Source: an uncultured Anaeromyxobacter sp.
GTDB taxonomy: Bacteria; Myxococcota; Myxococcia; Myxococcales; Anaeromyxobacteraceae
Direction of reading: 5' to 3'
NCBI GenBank assembly: GCA_903874275.1
Contig: CAIQRS010000178.1
Span: 1 to 64,000 of the forward strand
DNA: 64,000 nucleotides
In this document: one piece after another, positions 53,669-64,000 of the stretch
How positions within the stretch are numbered: position 1 is the first letter of the stretch
Layout: each line of letters starts with the position of its first letter
The notes under the pieces: generated by a model
What the model saw: only the letters and a program-made list of their open reading frames with translations
Database searches by the model: none
Told to the model about the DNA's origin: nothing
Made by a program: the position numbers and the translations under genes

Positions 53669-55657
53669 TCACCACCAGAGTAGTCTCCAGGCGAGCAGCG
53701 CCACCAGCGTGGCGAGCACGAGCAGGGCCTGGAGGTGGAGCCTCCCGGCGATGAGGCCGCGCACGCGGGAGGTGGCGGAGATGTAGTCGCGGACGGCGGG
53801 AAGGAGCGCCAGGTCGAGAACCGCCTCGCGGGGCTCGGTGGAGAAGCGGGCCCCGGTGGGGAACGGACCCTTCGGCGGCGTGAAGCGGACCCGCGGGAGG
53901 AGCACCCAGCGGAAGCCCTGGTTCAGGATCTGGGCGAAGGAGCTGCCGGTGTAGGCCATCCGCGCGGTGGGGTACGCGTAGCCGCAGGACCAGGTCTCAG
54001 CAGCGGTGCCGGCGCCAAGCCGGCGCCGCAAGAGCCACAAACCGGCCACCGTCCCGACGAGCACGAAGGCCACCCCGCTCACCCACGTCGCCGTCCCGCT
54101 CGCCGCCCCGGCCGCCCCGGCCAGCCGGGCGGGATCCATCCCCGACCACGCCGCGGCACCCCGCGCCAGCGGCGCGATGAGGAGCGCCGGTGCGAGGCCG
54201 ACGATCACGCAGGCCCCGGCCAGCGCCGCCATCGGGACCAGCATCACCCCCGGTGACTCCTCCGCCCGCGCCGCATCCTTCGTCCGGGGGTTCCCCAGGA
54301 AGACCGAGCCCTGCACCTTCACGAAGCAGGCCGCCGCCAGCGCGCCGACGAGCGCCAGCACCGGGGCCACCAGCACCGCGAAGGAGGCCCGGTCGAGGGG
54401 AGCCAGCTCCAGGGCCGACACCGCGCCCAGGGCCACGAACCACTCCGAGACGAAGCCGTTGAGCGGGGGGAGCCCGCTGATGGCGGCGGCGCCGACCAGG
54501 AAGAGCCCCGCGGTCCAGGGCATGGCGCGGGAGAGCCCCCCCAGCCGCTCGACGTCGCGCGTCCCGGTGGCGTGCTGCACCGAGCCCGCGCCCAGGAAGA
54601 GCAGCGACTTGAAGAGCGCGTGGTTCACCACGTGGAGGGCCGAGCCGGCGAAGCCGAGCAGCACGAGCCCCGGCTCCCCGCGGGACCGCCCCAGCATCGC
54701 GATCCCCAGCCCCATGGTGATGATCCCGATGTTCTCCACCGAGTGGTAGGCCAGCAGCCGCTTGAGGTCGTGCTGGGCGAGCGCCAGCGCCACCCCCAGC
54801 ACGCCGGAGACCCCGCCCAGCACCATGAGGACCGCGCCCCAGGAGGCGGGCGGGGCCTCGAAGAAGCCGGCCGTGCGGAAGAGGCCGTAGATCCCGGTCT
54901 TGAGCAGCACCCCGGACATCACCGCCGAGACGTGGCTGGGCGCGGCGGCGTGGGCCCCGGGCAGCCAGAAGTGGAGCGGCACCAGGCCGGCCTTGAGCCC
55001 GAACCCCAGGAGCGCCAGCAGCGCCAGCCACGAGGCCGCGGCGCCGCCGGAGCCGAGCCCGCCCCAGGCCGAGAAGTCGAAGCTGCCCCGGGCGCTCCCC
55101 ACCGAGGCGAAGAAGGCGAAGATCGCGAAGGTGCCCACGTGGGCGGCGGCCAGGTAGACCCAGGAGGCCTTCTGCGCGTCCCGCCGGTCGGGTTCGGCGC
55201 GCACCAGGAAGAACCCACAGAGCGCCATCACCTCCCAGGCGAAGAGGAAGAGCAGTGCGTTGTCGGCCAGGACCACCAGCGCCATGGAGCCGGTGACCAC
55301 GCCGTACCAGAGCTGGAGATTCACCGCATGTGAACCGTGCTCCTCCTGGGGCCAGTAGCCGATCCCGAAGACCGCGCCCAGGGCCGGGACGCAGAGGATG
55401 GGGAGGAGGAAGAGGGCCGAGAGGGCGTCGAGCCGGAAGGCCAGGGAGGCGTGGGGCTGGTTCCAGGAGAGCTGGATCACCGAGGCCGGGGAGCCCGCCA
55501 GCACCGGGACGGCCGCGGCGATCCCCAGCACCGCCGCGAGGCAGAGCGCGCCCGCCGAGAGCCGCTGGCCGAGGTCGGGGCGGTCCCGCAGCGCCAGGCC
55601 CAGGAGGCCGCTCGAGGTGGCGAGCACCACCGCGGCGAGGGCGAGCGCGCCGGTCAC
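53669..55657 (-). CDS. HyfB-like antiporter-type membrane subunit A
   Basis: A 662-residue NuoL/HyfB-type subunit with about fifteen helices. LLFLFAWEVMALCGFFLV, GFGLKAGLVPLHFWLPGAHAAAPSHVSAVMSGVLLKTGIYGL and DLKRLLAYHSVENIGI carry the charged residues of the channel. The HyfB-type end (TWSCGYAYPTARMAYTGSSFAQ) is present. The start GTG overlaps the stop of the next subunit by four bases. Confidence 0.85.
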   Translation of the reverse strand: MTGALALAAVVLATSSGLLGLALRDRPDLGQRLSAGALCLAAVLGIAAAVPVLAGSPASVIQLSWNQPHASLAFRLDALSALFLLPILCVPALGAVFGIGYWPQEEHGSHAVNLQLWYGVVTGSMALVVLADNALLFLFAWEVMALCGFFLVRAEPDRRDAQKASWVYLAAAHVGTFAIFAFFASVGSARGSFDFSAWGGLGSGGAAASWLALLALLGFGLKAGLVPLHFWLPGAHAAAPSHVSAVMSGVLLKTGIYGLFRTAGFFEAPPASWGAVLMVLGGVSGVLGVALALAQHDLKRLLAYHSVENIGIITMGLGIAMLGRSRGEPGLVLLGFAGSALHVVNHALFKSLLFLGAGSVQHATGTRDVERLGGLSRAMPWTAGLFLVGAAAISGLPPLNGFVSEWFVALGAVSALELAPLDRASFAVLVAPVLALVGALAAACFVKVQGSVFLGNPRTKDAARAEESPGVMLVPMAALAGACVIVGLAPALLIAPLARGAAAWSGMDPARLAGAAGAASGTATWVSGVAFVLVGTVAGLWLLRRRLGAGTAAETWSCGYAYPTARMAYTGSSFAQILNQGFRWVLLPRVRFTPPKGPFPTGARFSTEPREAVLDLALLPAVRDYISATSRVRGLIAGRLHLQALLVLATLVALLAWRLLWW

Positions 55658-57645
55658 GGGAAGCGCCCCCGCAAGGCCAGCATGGCGAGCAGCGCCACCA
55701 GCGTGATCAGCGTGTAGAGGAGCTGGAGGTTGAGCCGTCCGGCCTGGAACCGGCGCAACCGGCTCATCCGGTCGCCCAGGACGCGGAAGAGGGGGTCGAA
55801 GAGGCGGGTGCGGGCGGGGTCCTGGGAGTCCGTCCGGAAGGCGCCCTTCCCGGGGAAGACGCCGCGGGGGGCCTGGAGGTGCACGCGCGGACGGAGCGCC
55901 CGCGGGACCAGCGCGGTGAGGAATGCCTGCGAGTAGGAGGAGGCCGTGTACTCCATCCGCGAGGTGGGGGCCGTGAACCCGCAGCCCCACGTAGCAGCGA
56001 CGGCGCCGCCTCCCAGGCGCCGGCGCAATGCGATGAGCCCGAGCACGACCGCGATGAGCACGCCCACCACCACCCTCGGCGCCGCCCCCATCTCCCCCGC
56101 CGGCCCGAGCACCCGCGCCGCCTCTCCCATCCCCAGCTGCACCGCCACCGGCGTCACCATCCGCAACGGCAGCGCCGGGAAGAGGCCGAACAGCACGCAA
56201 CCCGCCGCCAGCAGCGCGAGCGGCACCCACCCGGCAGGCCCCACCTCCCGCGCGGCCGCGGCCTCCGGGCTGCGCGGCTCCCCCAGCAGCGCCACGCCGG
56301 CGATGCGCGTGAACGAGATGGCCGCGATGGCCCCCACGAGCGCCAGGGCCGCCACCGCCAGGTACGCCACCAGCCCCGACGCCCCCGAGGCCGCGGCCGC
56401 CCCGGCGCGCAGGAGCCCCAGGTAGAGCAGCCACTCGGAGGCGAACCCGGAGAGCGGCGGCAGCGCGGCCAGGGTGCCGAGCCCCACCAGGAGGAGGGCC
56501 CCGGTCACCGGGAGTCGCGCCAGCAGGCCGCCCATCTTCTCCAGGTCCTGCGAGTGGGCGGCGTGGACCAGCGTGCCCGCTCCCAGGAAGGCGAGCCCCT
56601 TCATGAGGGCGTGGTTCCAGACGTGGAAGAGCGCGCCGCCCATCCCCAGCGCCGCCACCACCGGGTGCCCGGCGGCCCCGGCGGCCACGGCCAGCCCCAC
56701 CCCGAGGACCACCAGCCCCACGTTCTCGACGCTGGAGTAGGCCAGCGCCCTCTTGATGTCACCTTGACCGAGGGTGAGGGTGATGGCCACCAGCGCGCTG
56801 CCCAGGCCGATGGCGCCGAGCAGGAGCCCGTACCCCACGCCGAGCGGGGGGAGGAAGCCGAGCAGGCGCAGGAGCCCGTAGACGCCGGTCTTGATCATCA
56901 CCCCCGAGAGGAGGGCCGAAACGTGGCTGGGCGCGGCGGGATGGGCCTCGGGCAGCCAGACGTGCAGCGGGACCAGGCCGGCCTTGGTCCCGAAGCCCAC
57001 CAGACCGAGGGTGAAGAGGAGCCAGGGGGCCGCCGCGCCCGCTCCCCGCAGCGCCTCGAAGCGGACGAAGTCGAAGCCGCCGGCCTCCCGCCCCAGCAGG
57101 AGGAACAGGGCGAAGAGGAAGGCCGTGCCCACGTGGGAGGCCACCAGGAAGACGAAGCCGGCGCGGCGAACTTGAAGCTTCTCGTCGTCGAAGGTGACGA
57201 GCACGAAGGAGGCGATGGTCATCACCTCCCAGGCCACCAGGAAGAGCACCCCGTCGGCGGCGGAGAGGACCAGCGAGATGGCGACGAGCAGCAGGCCGTA
57301 GGCGAGGACGAACCCGCCCATGGGCCGCCGCCCCACGTACGGCTTCATGTATCCCGCGCCGAACGCCGAGGCGGGGACGGCCACCGCGAAGAGGGCGGCC
57401 TGGAAGAAGGCGGAGAGGGGATCGAGCCGGAGGTGGAAGGAGCCGAGCGGCTCCGACCAGGGGAGGACCAGATCGGCCGGTGGGGCGCCGAGGAGGAAGG
57501 GCAGGACCGAGGCCAGGCCGACGAGGCTCCCGGCCACGGCGGCGACCGAGCCCACGCGGAGCGCGAGCGCCGGACGGCGGGCCAGGAGCGGGCCGGCCAG
57601 GGCGCCAGCGGCCAGGATCAGAAGCGCCGCCAGGTACGGGGTCAC
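55654..57645 (-). CDS. HyfB-like antiporter-type membrane subunit B
   Basis: A 663-residue NuoL/HyfB relative, about as divergent from the preceding subunit as separate complex subunits usually are. Markers are LFLVAWEVMTIASFVLV, GFGTKAGLVPLHVWLPEAHPAAPSHVSALLSGVMIKTG, DIKRALAYSSVENVGL and TWGCGFTAPTSRMEYTASSYSQ. Start is a GTG. Having two HyfB-type subunits plus HyfF means three antiporter-like modules in one operon. Confidence 0.85.
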   Translation of the reverse strand: MTPYLAALLILAAGALAGPLLARRPALALRVGSVAAVAGSLVGLASVLPFLLGAPPADLVLPWSEPLGSFHLRLDPLSAFFQAALFAVAVPASAFGAGYMKPYVGRRPMGGFVLAYGLLLVAISLVLSAADGVLFLVAWEVMTIASFVLVTFDDEKLQVRRAGFVFLVASHVGTAFLFALFLLLGREAGGFDFVRFEALRGAGAAAPWLLFTLGLVGFGTKAGLVPLHVWLPEAHPAAPSHVSALLSGVMIKTGVYGLLRLLGFLPPLGVGYGLLLGAIGLGSALVAITLTLGQGDIKRALAYSSVENVGLVVLGVGLAVAAGAAGHPVVAALGMGGALFHVWNHALMKGLAFLGAGTLVHAAHSQDLEKMGGLLARLPVTGALLLVGLGTLAALPPLSGFASEWLLYLGLLRAGAAAASGASGLVAYLAVAALALVGAIAAISFTRIAGVALLGEPRSPEAAAAREVGPAGWVPLALLAAGCVLFGLFPALPLRMVTPVAVQLGMGEAARVLGPAGEMGAAPRVVVGVLIAVVLGLIALRRRLGGGAVAATWGCGFTAPTSRMEYTASSYSQAFLTALVPRALRPRVHLQAPRGVFPGKGAFRTDSQDPARTRLFDPLFRVLGDRMSRLRRFQAGRLNLQLLYTLITLVALLAMLALRGRFP

Positions 57646-58301
57646 GCCCCCACCTTCTCGATGGCTCCCAGGATCTCCGCGTCGGGCGCGCGGGCGGCGA
57701 GCTTCGCCGCGACGTCCGGGTCGCGCAGCGCCGTCGCCAGCGAGGCCAGCGCGTGCAGGTGCGCGCGGGTGGAGGGGCTGACGAGCAGGCAGATGGTGTG
57801 GACCGGCACCCCGTCGCCGAAGTCCACCGGCGCGTCGGGGAAGAAGATGGCCACCGCAGGCTGGTCCACGCGCAGCACGATGGGCTCGCGCGGGTGGGGG
57901 ATGGCGATGCCGTTGCCGAGCGAGCTGGAGCCCAGGTGCTCCCGGGCCAGCACCATCTGGTAGAGGAACTCCCGGTCGAAGCCGGGAGGGGCGGGGATCC
58001 GCTCCACCATGGCCCGGAGCAGGGTCTCCTTCCCGCCTCCGGGGAGCCCGCGGTGGATGCCTCCGGCCCGCACCGCCTCGACGAGCGGCTTCGAGGCCCG
58101 CTGCGCGAGCCCCGGCTCCTCCAGGATCTCGGAGGAGACCTGCATCTTGCGCTGCGCGGCCCACTCGAGCAGCTCGATGCGGTTGAACCGGTAGCGGTCG
58201 TCCACCAGCTGGGCCGGGAGCTCCCCCCGCCTCACCCAGCGCTCCAGCACCTGCTCGCTGACCCCGAGGAGCCGCGCCGCGTCGCGAACCGTCAGCTGCA
58301 T
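57642..58301 (-). CDS. Helix-turn-helix protein with EIIA(Ntr)-type domain
   Basis: A 219-residue protein. Residues 1-55 look like an excisionase/MerR-type HTH (TVRDAARLLGVSEQVLERWVRRGEL). Residues about 75-215 form a PTS EIIA(Ntr)-like domain with the phosphorylatable H136 in GNGIAIPHPRE. Its stop overlaps the HyfB start (four bases) and its start overlaps the cyclase stop (10 bases), so it is probably part of the same operon. It may sense PTS phosphorylation or nitrogen/carbon state and regulate the complex. Confidence 0.75.
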   Translation of the reverse strand: MQLTVRDAARLLGVSEQVLERWVRRGELPAQLVDDRYRFNRIELLEWAAQRKMQVSSEILEEPGLAQRASKPLVEAVRAGGIHRGLPGGGKETLLRAMVERIPAPPGFDREFLYQMVLAREHLGSSSLGNGIAIPHPREPIVLRVDQPAVAIFFPDAPVDFGDGVPVHTICLLVSPSTRAHLHALASLATALRDPDVAAKLAARAPDAEILGAIEKVGA

Positions 58302-59887
58302 TCTTTGGGTCCCACCGCCTGGAGCACGTCCACCGGGGGGGCGACGCCCCGGGGAACGCGCCGGCCGAGGTCCTGGAAGGCGAAGGTGGCGGCCGCCTGC
58401 CGCGCCGTCTCCCGCCCCACGTAGACCGTCCCGGGGGCGGCCATGGCCTCGAGCCGCGCCGCCACGCTCACCGTGTCGCCGAGCACGCTGAACTCGGTGC
58501 GCTCCGACGTCCCGAAGTTGCCGGCGACGACGGCCCCGGTGTTCACGCCCACGCGGATGGCGAAGCGCCGGTCGGCGGGGAGCCCCCGGTTCGACTCCTC
58601 GACGAGCTCCAGCATCCGGAAGGCGCAGCGGAGCGCCCGGGTGGCTCCGTCGGCCATGGGGATGGGAGCGCCGAACACCGCCAGGACCGCGTCGCCGACG
58701 AACTTGTCGAGGGTTCCCTGCTGCTCGAAGACCGCCTCCGACATGGCCTGGTAGAAGTCGCCGAGGAGCGACGCGACGTCGCGAGGAGGGAGCCGCCCGA
58801 GGAGCCCGGAGATCCCCTGCACGTCGGCGAAGAGCACGGTGACGTCGTCGCGCACCTGGGGCACGAGCGGGTCGTCGCCGCCCTGTTCCTGGGCCACCAC
58901 GAGGGTCCCCACGTCGCGCGAGAAGTGGCGGCCCAGCCGGCGCCGCTGCTCCTCCTCCTCGGCGACCCCGGCCAGGAAGCGGGCCCGCTCGATGGCCAGC
59001 GCGGCCTGGTAGCCCACCAGGGTGGTGAGCTCGAGGTCGTCGGCGGTGAAGGGGTCCACGAAGCCGCGGTCCATGACCAGCATCCCGAGGATCCGGTTGT
59101 CGGCCCAGACCGGGACGCACAGGCAGGAGCGGATCCCCTGCACGATCACCGACTTGCTGCCGGTGAAGCGCAGGTCCTGCTGGGCGTCGATGGTGAGCAG
59201 GCCGGCGCGCCCCTTGGCGGCCGCTGTGACCACCGTCTCCGAGATGCGGGGAGGGGAGCCGGGCGGCTCGGTGGCCCGGGGCTGCATGTGCCCCGACTCG
59301 TCCATGAGGAGCAGCGTGGAGCGCTCGGCGCGGACCGCGTTGGCCACGGTGTGGAGGATCCGGGCCAGCATGGCGTCGAGGTCGGGGGCGTCGATGAGCG
59401 CGCGGCCGATGTCGTTCACGATGGCGATCTGCCGCCGCGACCCCTGGCCGCGGCCGGTGATGCGCCGCGAGCTCGGGTCGGTGTCGCGCTTCGCAGGCAG
59501 GTCGGGCTGCTGGGACTCACGCGACTCGGCCTGCATGTCGGCCAGGTAGCGGACGATGGTGCCGGTCTCGGCGAGGAGCGGCTGGAGCGGGCGGGGGGTG
59601 AGCCCCTCGCGCAGCTCGACCTCGGTCTTGCCGAAGCGGAGCCGGTAGCCCGGGGAGAGCGGGGCCTCCCGGACCTTGTGCTCGTTCACCCAGGTCCCGT
59701 TGCGGCTCTCGAGGTCCACGAGCCAGAGCTCGCTCCCCCGCTTCTCGAACATGGCGTGCATGCTGGAGATCCAGGGGTCGGCGATCTGGACCTGGCACTC
59801 GGCGGAGCGTCCGAGAACGGTCGGAACGTCGGGGAGGAAGAAGACCGTCCCCCCGCATATTCCGTTGACCACGAAGAGCTCCGACAC
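58292..59887 (-). CDS. FHA-GAF-adenylate/guanylate cyclase
   Basis: A 531-residue soluble sensor. FHA about 5-90 (VLGRSAECQVQIADP, SSMHAMF, SRNGTWVN), GAF about 165-310, class III cyclase about 350-525 with VLFADVQGISG (metal Asp), DKFVGDAVLAVFG and GVNTGAVVAGNFG. It likely makes cAMP; the exact base is not clear. Start is a GTG with GGGGA upstream. First gene of the minus-strand operon that leads to the Hyf-like complex. Divergent from the kinase gene at 59957. Confidence 0.8.
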   Translation of the reverse strand: MSELFVVNGICGGTVFFLPDVPTVLGRSAECQVQIADPWISSMHAMFEKRGSELWLVDLESRNGTWVNEHKVREAPLSPGYRLRFGKTEVELREGLTPRPLQPLLAETGTIVRYLADMQAESRESQQPDLPAKRDTDPSSRRITGRGQGSRRQIAIVNDIGRALIDAPDLDAMLARILHTVANAVRAERSTLLLMDESGHMQPRATEPPGSPPRISETVVTAAAKGRAGLLTIDAQQDLRFTGSKSVIVQGIRSCLCVPVWADNRILGMLVMDRGFVDPFTADDLELTTLVGYQAALAIERARFLAGVAEEEEQRRRLGRHFSRDVGTLVVAQEQGGDDPLVPQVRDDVTVLFADVQGISGLLGRLPPRDVASLLGDFYQAMSEAVFEQQGTLDKFVGDAVLAVFGAPIPMADGATRALRCAFRMLELVEESNRGLPADRRFAIRVGVNTGAVVAGNFGTSERTEFSVLGDTVSVAARLEAMAAPGTVYVGRETARQAAATFAFQDLGRRVPRGVAPPVDVLQAVGPKECS

Positions 59888-59956
59888 CAGTTCCCCACTT
59901 TCGCCCGGACTTCCGGCAGGTTGTGGTACCTTATCAAATCTCGGCGCCCGCCGCGT

Positions 59957-61474
<1,518 letters not shown>

Positions 61475-61496
61475 CCGCCTCCCTCCGGGAAGGACA

Positions 61497-62420
61497 TTGA
61501 CGGGCCTCCGCCTTCTCCTCCTCGCGGCATTCCTGGCGCTCCCCGGCGCCGGCGAAGGCGCCGATCCGGCCCCGGTGTCGTCCGCTGGACCGTCCGCCGA
61601 TCCTGCCGCCGCGGCCAGGGCCGCCTACCGGAAGGGGGCCGACCTCTACAAGGCGGGGAAGTACCGGGAGGCCATCGCCCAGTTCGAGGCCGCCGACCGG
61701 CTGAAGCCCAGCCCGGCCCTCCAGTTCAACATCGGGCAGTGCCAGGAGAAGCTCGGCGACCTGGCCGCGGCGCTCGCGTCCTTCGCCCGCTACCTCCGGC
61801 TCGATCCGGCCGCCCCGAACCGGGAGGCGGTGCAGAGGAGCGTGAAGGGGCTCGAGGCCAGGCTCGCCGCCACCGGGCGCCAGATGCTCCACGTCACCAC
61901 CGACCCTCCCGGCGCCGACCTCACGGTGGACGGGGCGGCGGTGGGCAAGGCGCCCCTCGACGCCGCCTACCCGCCCGGCCCGTACCAGCTCGGCGCCGCG
62001 GCGCCGGGGAGGAGGAGCGCGGCGCGCCAGGTGGTCCTGTTCCCGCTCCAGTCACTCGAGGTGAACCTGGTCCTCGAGCCGGGCCAGGATCCCGCCGTCG
62101 CGCCGGTACTGACGGTGAATCCGCCGCCGCCCCCGCCCGGGGCGACGGTCCCCGAGCCGGCGCCCCGTCCGGTCGAGCGCAAGAGCTGGCTCGGTCCCAT
62201 CATCGCCGGGGCGGTCGGGGTGGTCGCCGCCGGAGCCGGCGTCGTCATGGGGCTCCAGGCCCGCAGCGCCCAGAACGAGCTGCTCGCCGGGGGGAACGAT
62301 CGGTCCCAGGCCGATGCGCTGGCCAGCAAGGCGCAGAGCTCCGCCACCGCCGCCAACGTGCTCTACGGGGTGGCCGGCGCCGCGGTGCTCACCGGCGGCG
62401 TGCTGGCGATCGCGTTCTAG
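61497..62420 (+). CDS. TPR-PEGA protein
   Basis: A 307-residue exported or membrane-linked protein. A signal-like start (TGLRLLLLAAFLALPG) follows a TTG start with GGGAAGGA upstream. A TPR region at about 40-115 (AAYRKGADLYKAGKYREAIAQF) precedes a PEGA domain at about 125-190 (HVTTDPPGADLTVDGAAVGKAPL), a Pro-rich linker and two C-terminal hydrophobic helices. Such proteins are common next to myxobacterial kinases. Function unknown. Confidence 0.8.
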   Translation: MTGLRLLLLAAFLALPGAGEGADPAPVSSAGPSADPAAAARAAYRKGADLYKAGKYREAIAQFEAADRLKPSPALQFNIGQCQEKLGDLAAALASFARYLRLDPAAPNREAVQRSVKGLEARLAATGRQMLHVTTDPPGADLTVDGAAVGKAPLDAAYPPGPYQLGAAAPGRRSAARQVVLFPLQSLEVNLVLEPGQDPAVAPVLTVNPPPPPPGATVPEPAPRPVERKSWLGPIIAGAVGVVAAGAGVVMGLQARSAQNELLAGGNDRSQADALASKAQSSATAANVLYGVAGAAVLTGGVLAIAF

Positions 62421-62423
62421 CCT

Positions 62424-63479
62424 TCACTCCCCGGTCTCGCCCAGGTCCGCGTCCGACCGGGTGAGCTCTCCCATCACCACCGTGGCGTAGGAGCCGCGCG
62501 GCAGGTCGAAGCTGGCCCGGTAGCCCCCGGGGACCTCCTCGAGTTCCACCGACACCGGGATGCGGGCCGCCCGGCGCGTCCCCTCGGTCTCGCCGCCTCC
62601 CCGCGCCAGGTCGGCCACCGAGACGCCGTCGGCGGCGAGGATGCGTGCCTCCCGCTCCCCCGCCTCTCCCCCCGCGGGCCGGAGCGCGTGGCCGAACATG
62701 GGACCGGCCGGCGAGATCTCGAACCGCTCCACCCGGGGCTGGTCGGCGGCTGGATCCTCGCAGGCGAAGACCCCCCCGGAGTCGAGCTTCTTCATGGCGT
62801 CGCCGGGGATGGCCCGGGCGAGGAGGCCGTCCCGCATCCGCTCGGCGAGCCAGCGGTTGAAGAGGAGCGACTGCCAGGCCGAGAGCGCCAGCCGGCGCAG
62901 GAACCGATCGCGCGAGGCGCGGCGGGCCTCGGGGTCGCCGGCGCCGCGCAGGATGGCGCGCCCCAGGTCGGCGTTCTTTCCGTCGGCGCCGAAGCGCTGG
63001 GAGCCGAAGAAGTTGGGGAGGCCGCGGACGGCCAGGGCGTCGGCTGCGGCCCGGGCGGCGCCGAGGTCTCCCCCGCGCACCACGATGGCGAACCGGTTGC
63101 CGCGCGAGTGGCCGGTGCGCAGCTTGTTCCCGTGGCGGGAGGCGGCGATCACGCGCCAGCCTTCGCCCCCCAGGGAGGCCGGGTCGGGCCCCTTCACCAC
63201 CGGGAAGGAGAGCCACTGGACGGTCACGGCGTGCCGGTCCTTCAGTCCGGCTACCCCGACGTCCCGCTCCTGCACCCCGAGCAGACGGGCCGCCTCCCGG
63301 ACCACGTCGCGGGTGGTCCGCCCCCGCTTCTGTATCTGAAGATAGAGGTGGGGCCCCTCGCCGCTGGGGGCGTAGGCGGGGATCTCGTCCACCCGGAAGT
63401 CCTCCGGGCTCTGCTTCAGGGTTCCTCCCGAGCCGGGGAGGTCGGCGGTGACGAGTGGGAGCCGGGTCGCGCCGGTCAC
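62424..63479 (-). CDS. truD: tRNA pseudouridine synthase TruD
   Basis: A 351-residue enzyme of the usual TruD length, with the nucleophile Asp D81 in GLKDRHAVTVQWL and KLRTGHSRGNRF. It converts U13 to pseudouridine in tRNA-Glu. The start is a GTG that overlaps the stop of the next gene by four bases (63476-63479). Confidence 0.9.
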   Translation of the reverse strand: MTGATRLPLVTADLPGSGGTLKQSPEDFRVDEIPAYAPSGEGPHLYLQIQKRGRTTRDVVREAARLLGVQERDVGVAGLKDRHAVTVQWLSFPVVKGPDPASLGGEGWRVIAASRHGNKLRTGHSRGNRFAIVVRGGDLGAARAAADALAVRGLPNFFGSQRFGADGKNADLGRAILRGAGDPEARRASRDRFLRRLALSAWQSLLFNRWLAERMRDGLLARAIPGDAMKKLDSGGVFACEDPAADQPRVERFEISPAGPMFGHALRPAGGEAGEREARILAADGVSVADLARGGGETEGTRRAARIPVSVELEEVPGGYRASFDLPRGSYATVVMGELTRSDADLGETGE

Positions 63480-64000
63480 GGCGTGGCCACCCCCGACTCC
63501 ACCTCCTCCAGTCGTCGTTTCACGGACTGTGAAATGGCCTCGTCGGCGTCGCGGGGGAGCCGCTCCCCGGCCTGGAAGAGGAAGAAGAACATGAGCTCCC
63601 GCAGGGCGGCCAGCAGGATGCGGGGGCGGTCGCCGCGCCGGTCGAGCTTGCCGGCCTCGGCGTCGGCCAGCGCCGCCAGCGCCACCAGCATCCGGTCCTC
63701 GTCGAGGGAGCCGTCGGGCTCGGGGACGATGCCGCGCCAGAGCGGGTAGAAGCGGGAGGACGGGTCGGCCAGGAAGCGGGTGGCGTCCCCGAGCATCGGC
63801 CCGGTCGAGCCGTGGGACCCGACCGCCCGGACCACCTCCCGGAACACCTCGTTCATGCCGGCCAGGACGGCGCGCGACCGGTCGGCCGCAGCGGCCCGCC
63901 CCGGGCTCTCGGTGGTGGTCTCGAGGTAGCCGGCCTCGGCCAGCCGGTAGAGGATCTTGGTGGCGTCGAACTCGGAGAGGTGGGCCTCGCGGGCCACGTC
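63476..64000 (-). CDS. DUF4388-type / winged-helix protein, 3' part
   Basis: The last 175 or so codons of a gene that runs past the window edge. Its visible part begins in a small winged-helix (VAREAHLSEFDATKILYRLAEAGYLE) as found after DUF4388 domains, and ends in an acidic helical tail (EAISQSVKRRLEEVESG). Likely a signalling or gliding-related protein; only part is seen. Confidence 0.6.
   Translation of the reverse strand, partial: DVAREAHLSEFDATKILYRLAEAGYLETTTESPGRAAAADRSRAVLAGMNEVFREVVRAVGSHGSTGPMLGDATRFLADPSSRFYPLWRGIVPEPDGSLDEDRMLVALAALADAEAGKLDRRGDRPRILLAALRELMFFFLFQAGERLPRDADEAISQSVKRRLEEVESGVATP

Overview
The window is 64 kb of very GC-rich DNA with near-total G/C at third codon positions. 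It carries DUF4388 and J-domain signalling proteins, Ser/Thr kinases, an FHA-GAF cyclase, a mitochondrial-type citrate synthase, a GTP-dependent PEP carboxykinase and a hydrogenase-related (Hyf/Ehr-like) membrane complex. This points to a Myxococcota (former Deltaproteobacteria) chromosome, most like Anaeromyxobacter. The assignment is inference from gene content; no rRNA or tRNA gene was seen.

Layout. 1-6.7 kb: the 3' part of an acetate/cation symporter gene, a repeat-rich gap, an AmgK-like sugar kinase, cystathionine beta-synthase, a phosphoesterase, and a kinase fused to a universal-stress domain. 6.6-9.4 kb: a tiny membrane protein behind a twin MarR-type operator, the MarR gene, an ion-transporter-family permease, a small ORF with an in-frame UGA, and a membrane protein. 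9.4-20 kb: a cNMP/CBS/DUF294 protein with its exonuclease partner, an MFS carrier, a sugar nucleotidyltransferase, a PP2C phosphatase, trmL, two signalling/TPR proteins, tsaD and rsmA. 20-25.5 kb: tandem unknown paralogs, a deoxynucleoside kinase, panB-panC-smpB and an HD-GYP-like protein. 25.5-33.5 kb: DUF971 and TANGO2-like proteins, pckG, an S1-repeat protein, a DsrE-like protein, a hydrolase, citrate synthase and a zinc-ribbon protein.

33.6-40.4 kb holds the most interesting locus, a probable RiPP (ribosomally made, modified peptide) cluster. It contains a 58-codon precursor, a beta-propeller lipoprotein, a radical SAM enzyme, a lasso-B2-type leader protease fused to a PqqD-like recognition domain, an NTP_transf_5 protein and an HprK-like kinase. 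The precursor has the Tyr/Pro/Ile/Thr spacing of a lasso-peptide leader, but no lasso cyclase (asparagine-synthetase-like) gene is present; a radical SAM enzyme is there instead.

40.5-48.3 kb: an orphan RHH protein, an ABC exporter divergent from a higBA toxin-antitoxin pair, aconitase, a PIG-V-like glycosyltransferase, a PspC protein and a decayed HNH-type gene. 48.4-59.9 kb: one tightly overlapping minus-strand operon running from an FHA-GAF-cyclase and an HTH-EIIA(Ntr) protein into seven subunits of a Hyf/Ehr-like complex that has lost the NiFe ligands. 60-64 kb: a Ser/Thr kinase, a TPR-PEGA protein, truD and a partial DUF4388-type protein.

A theme across the window is start codons placed 5-9 nt after a TANNNT-like -10 box with no ribosome-binding site, which suggests widespread leaderless transcription.
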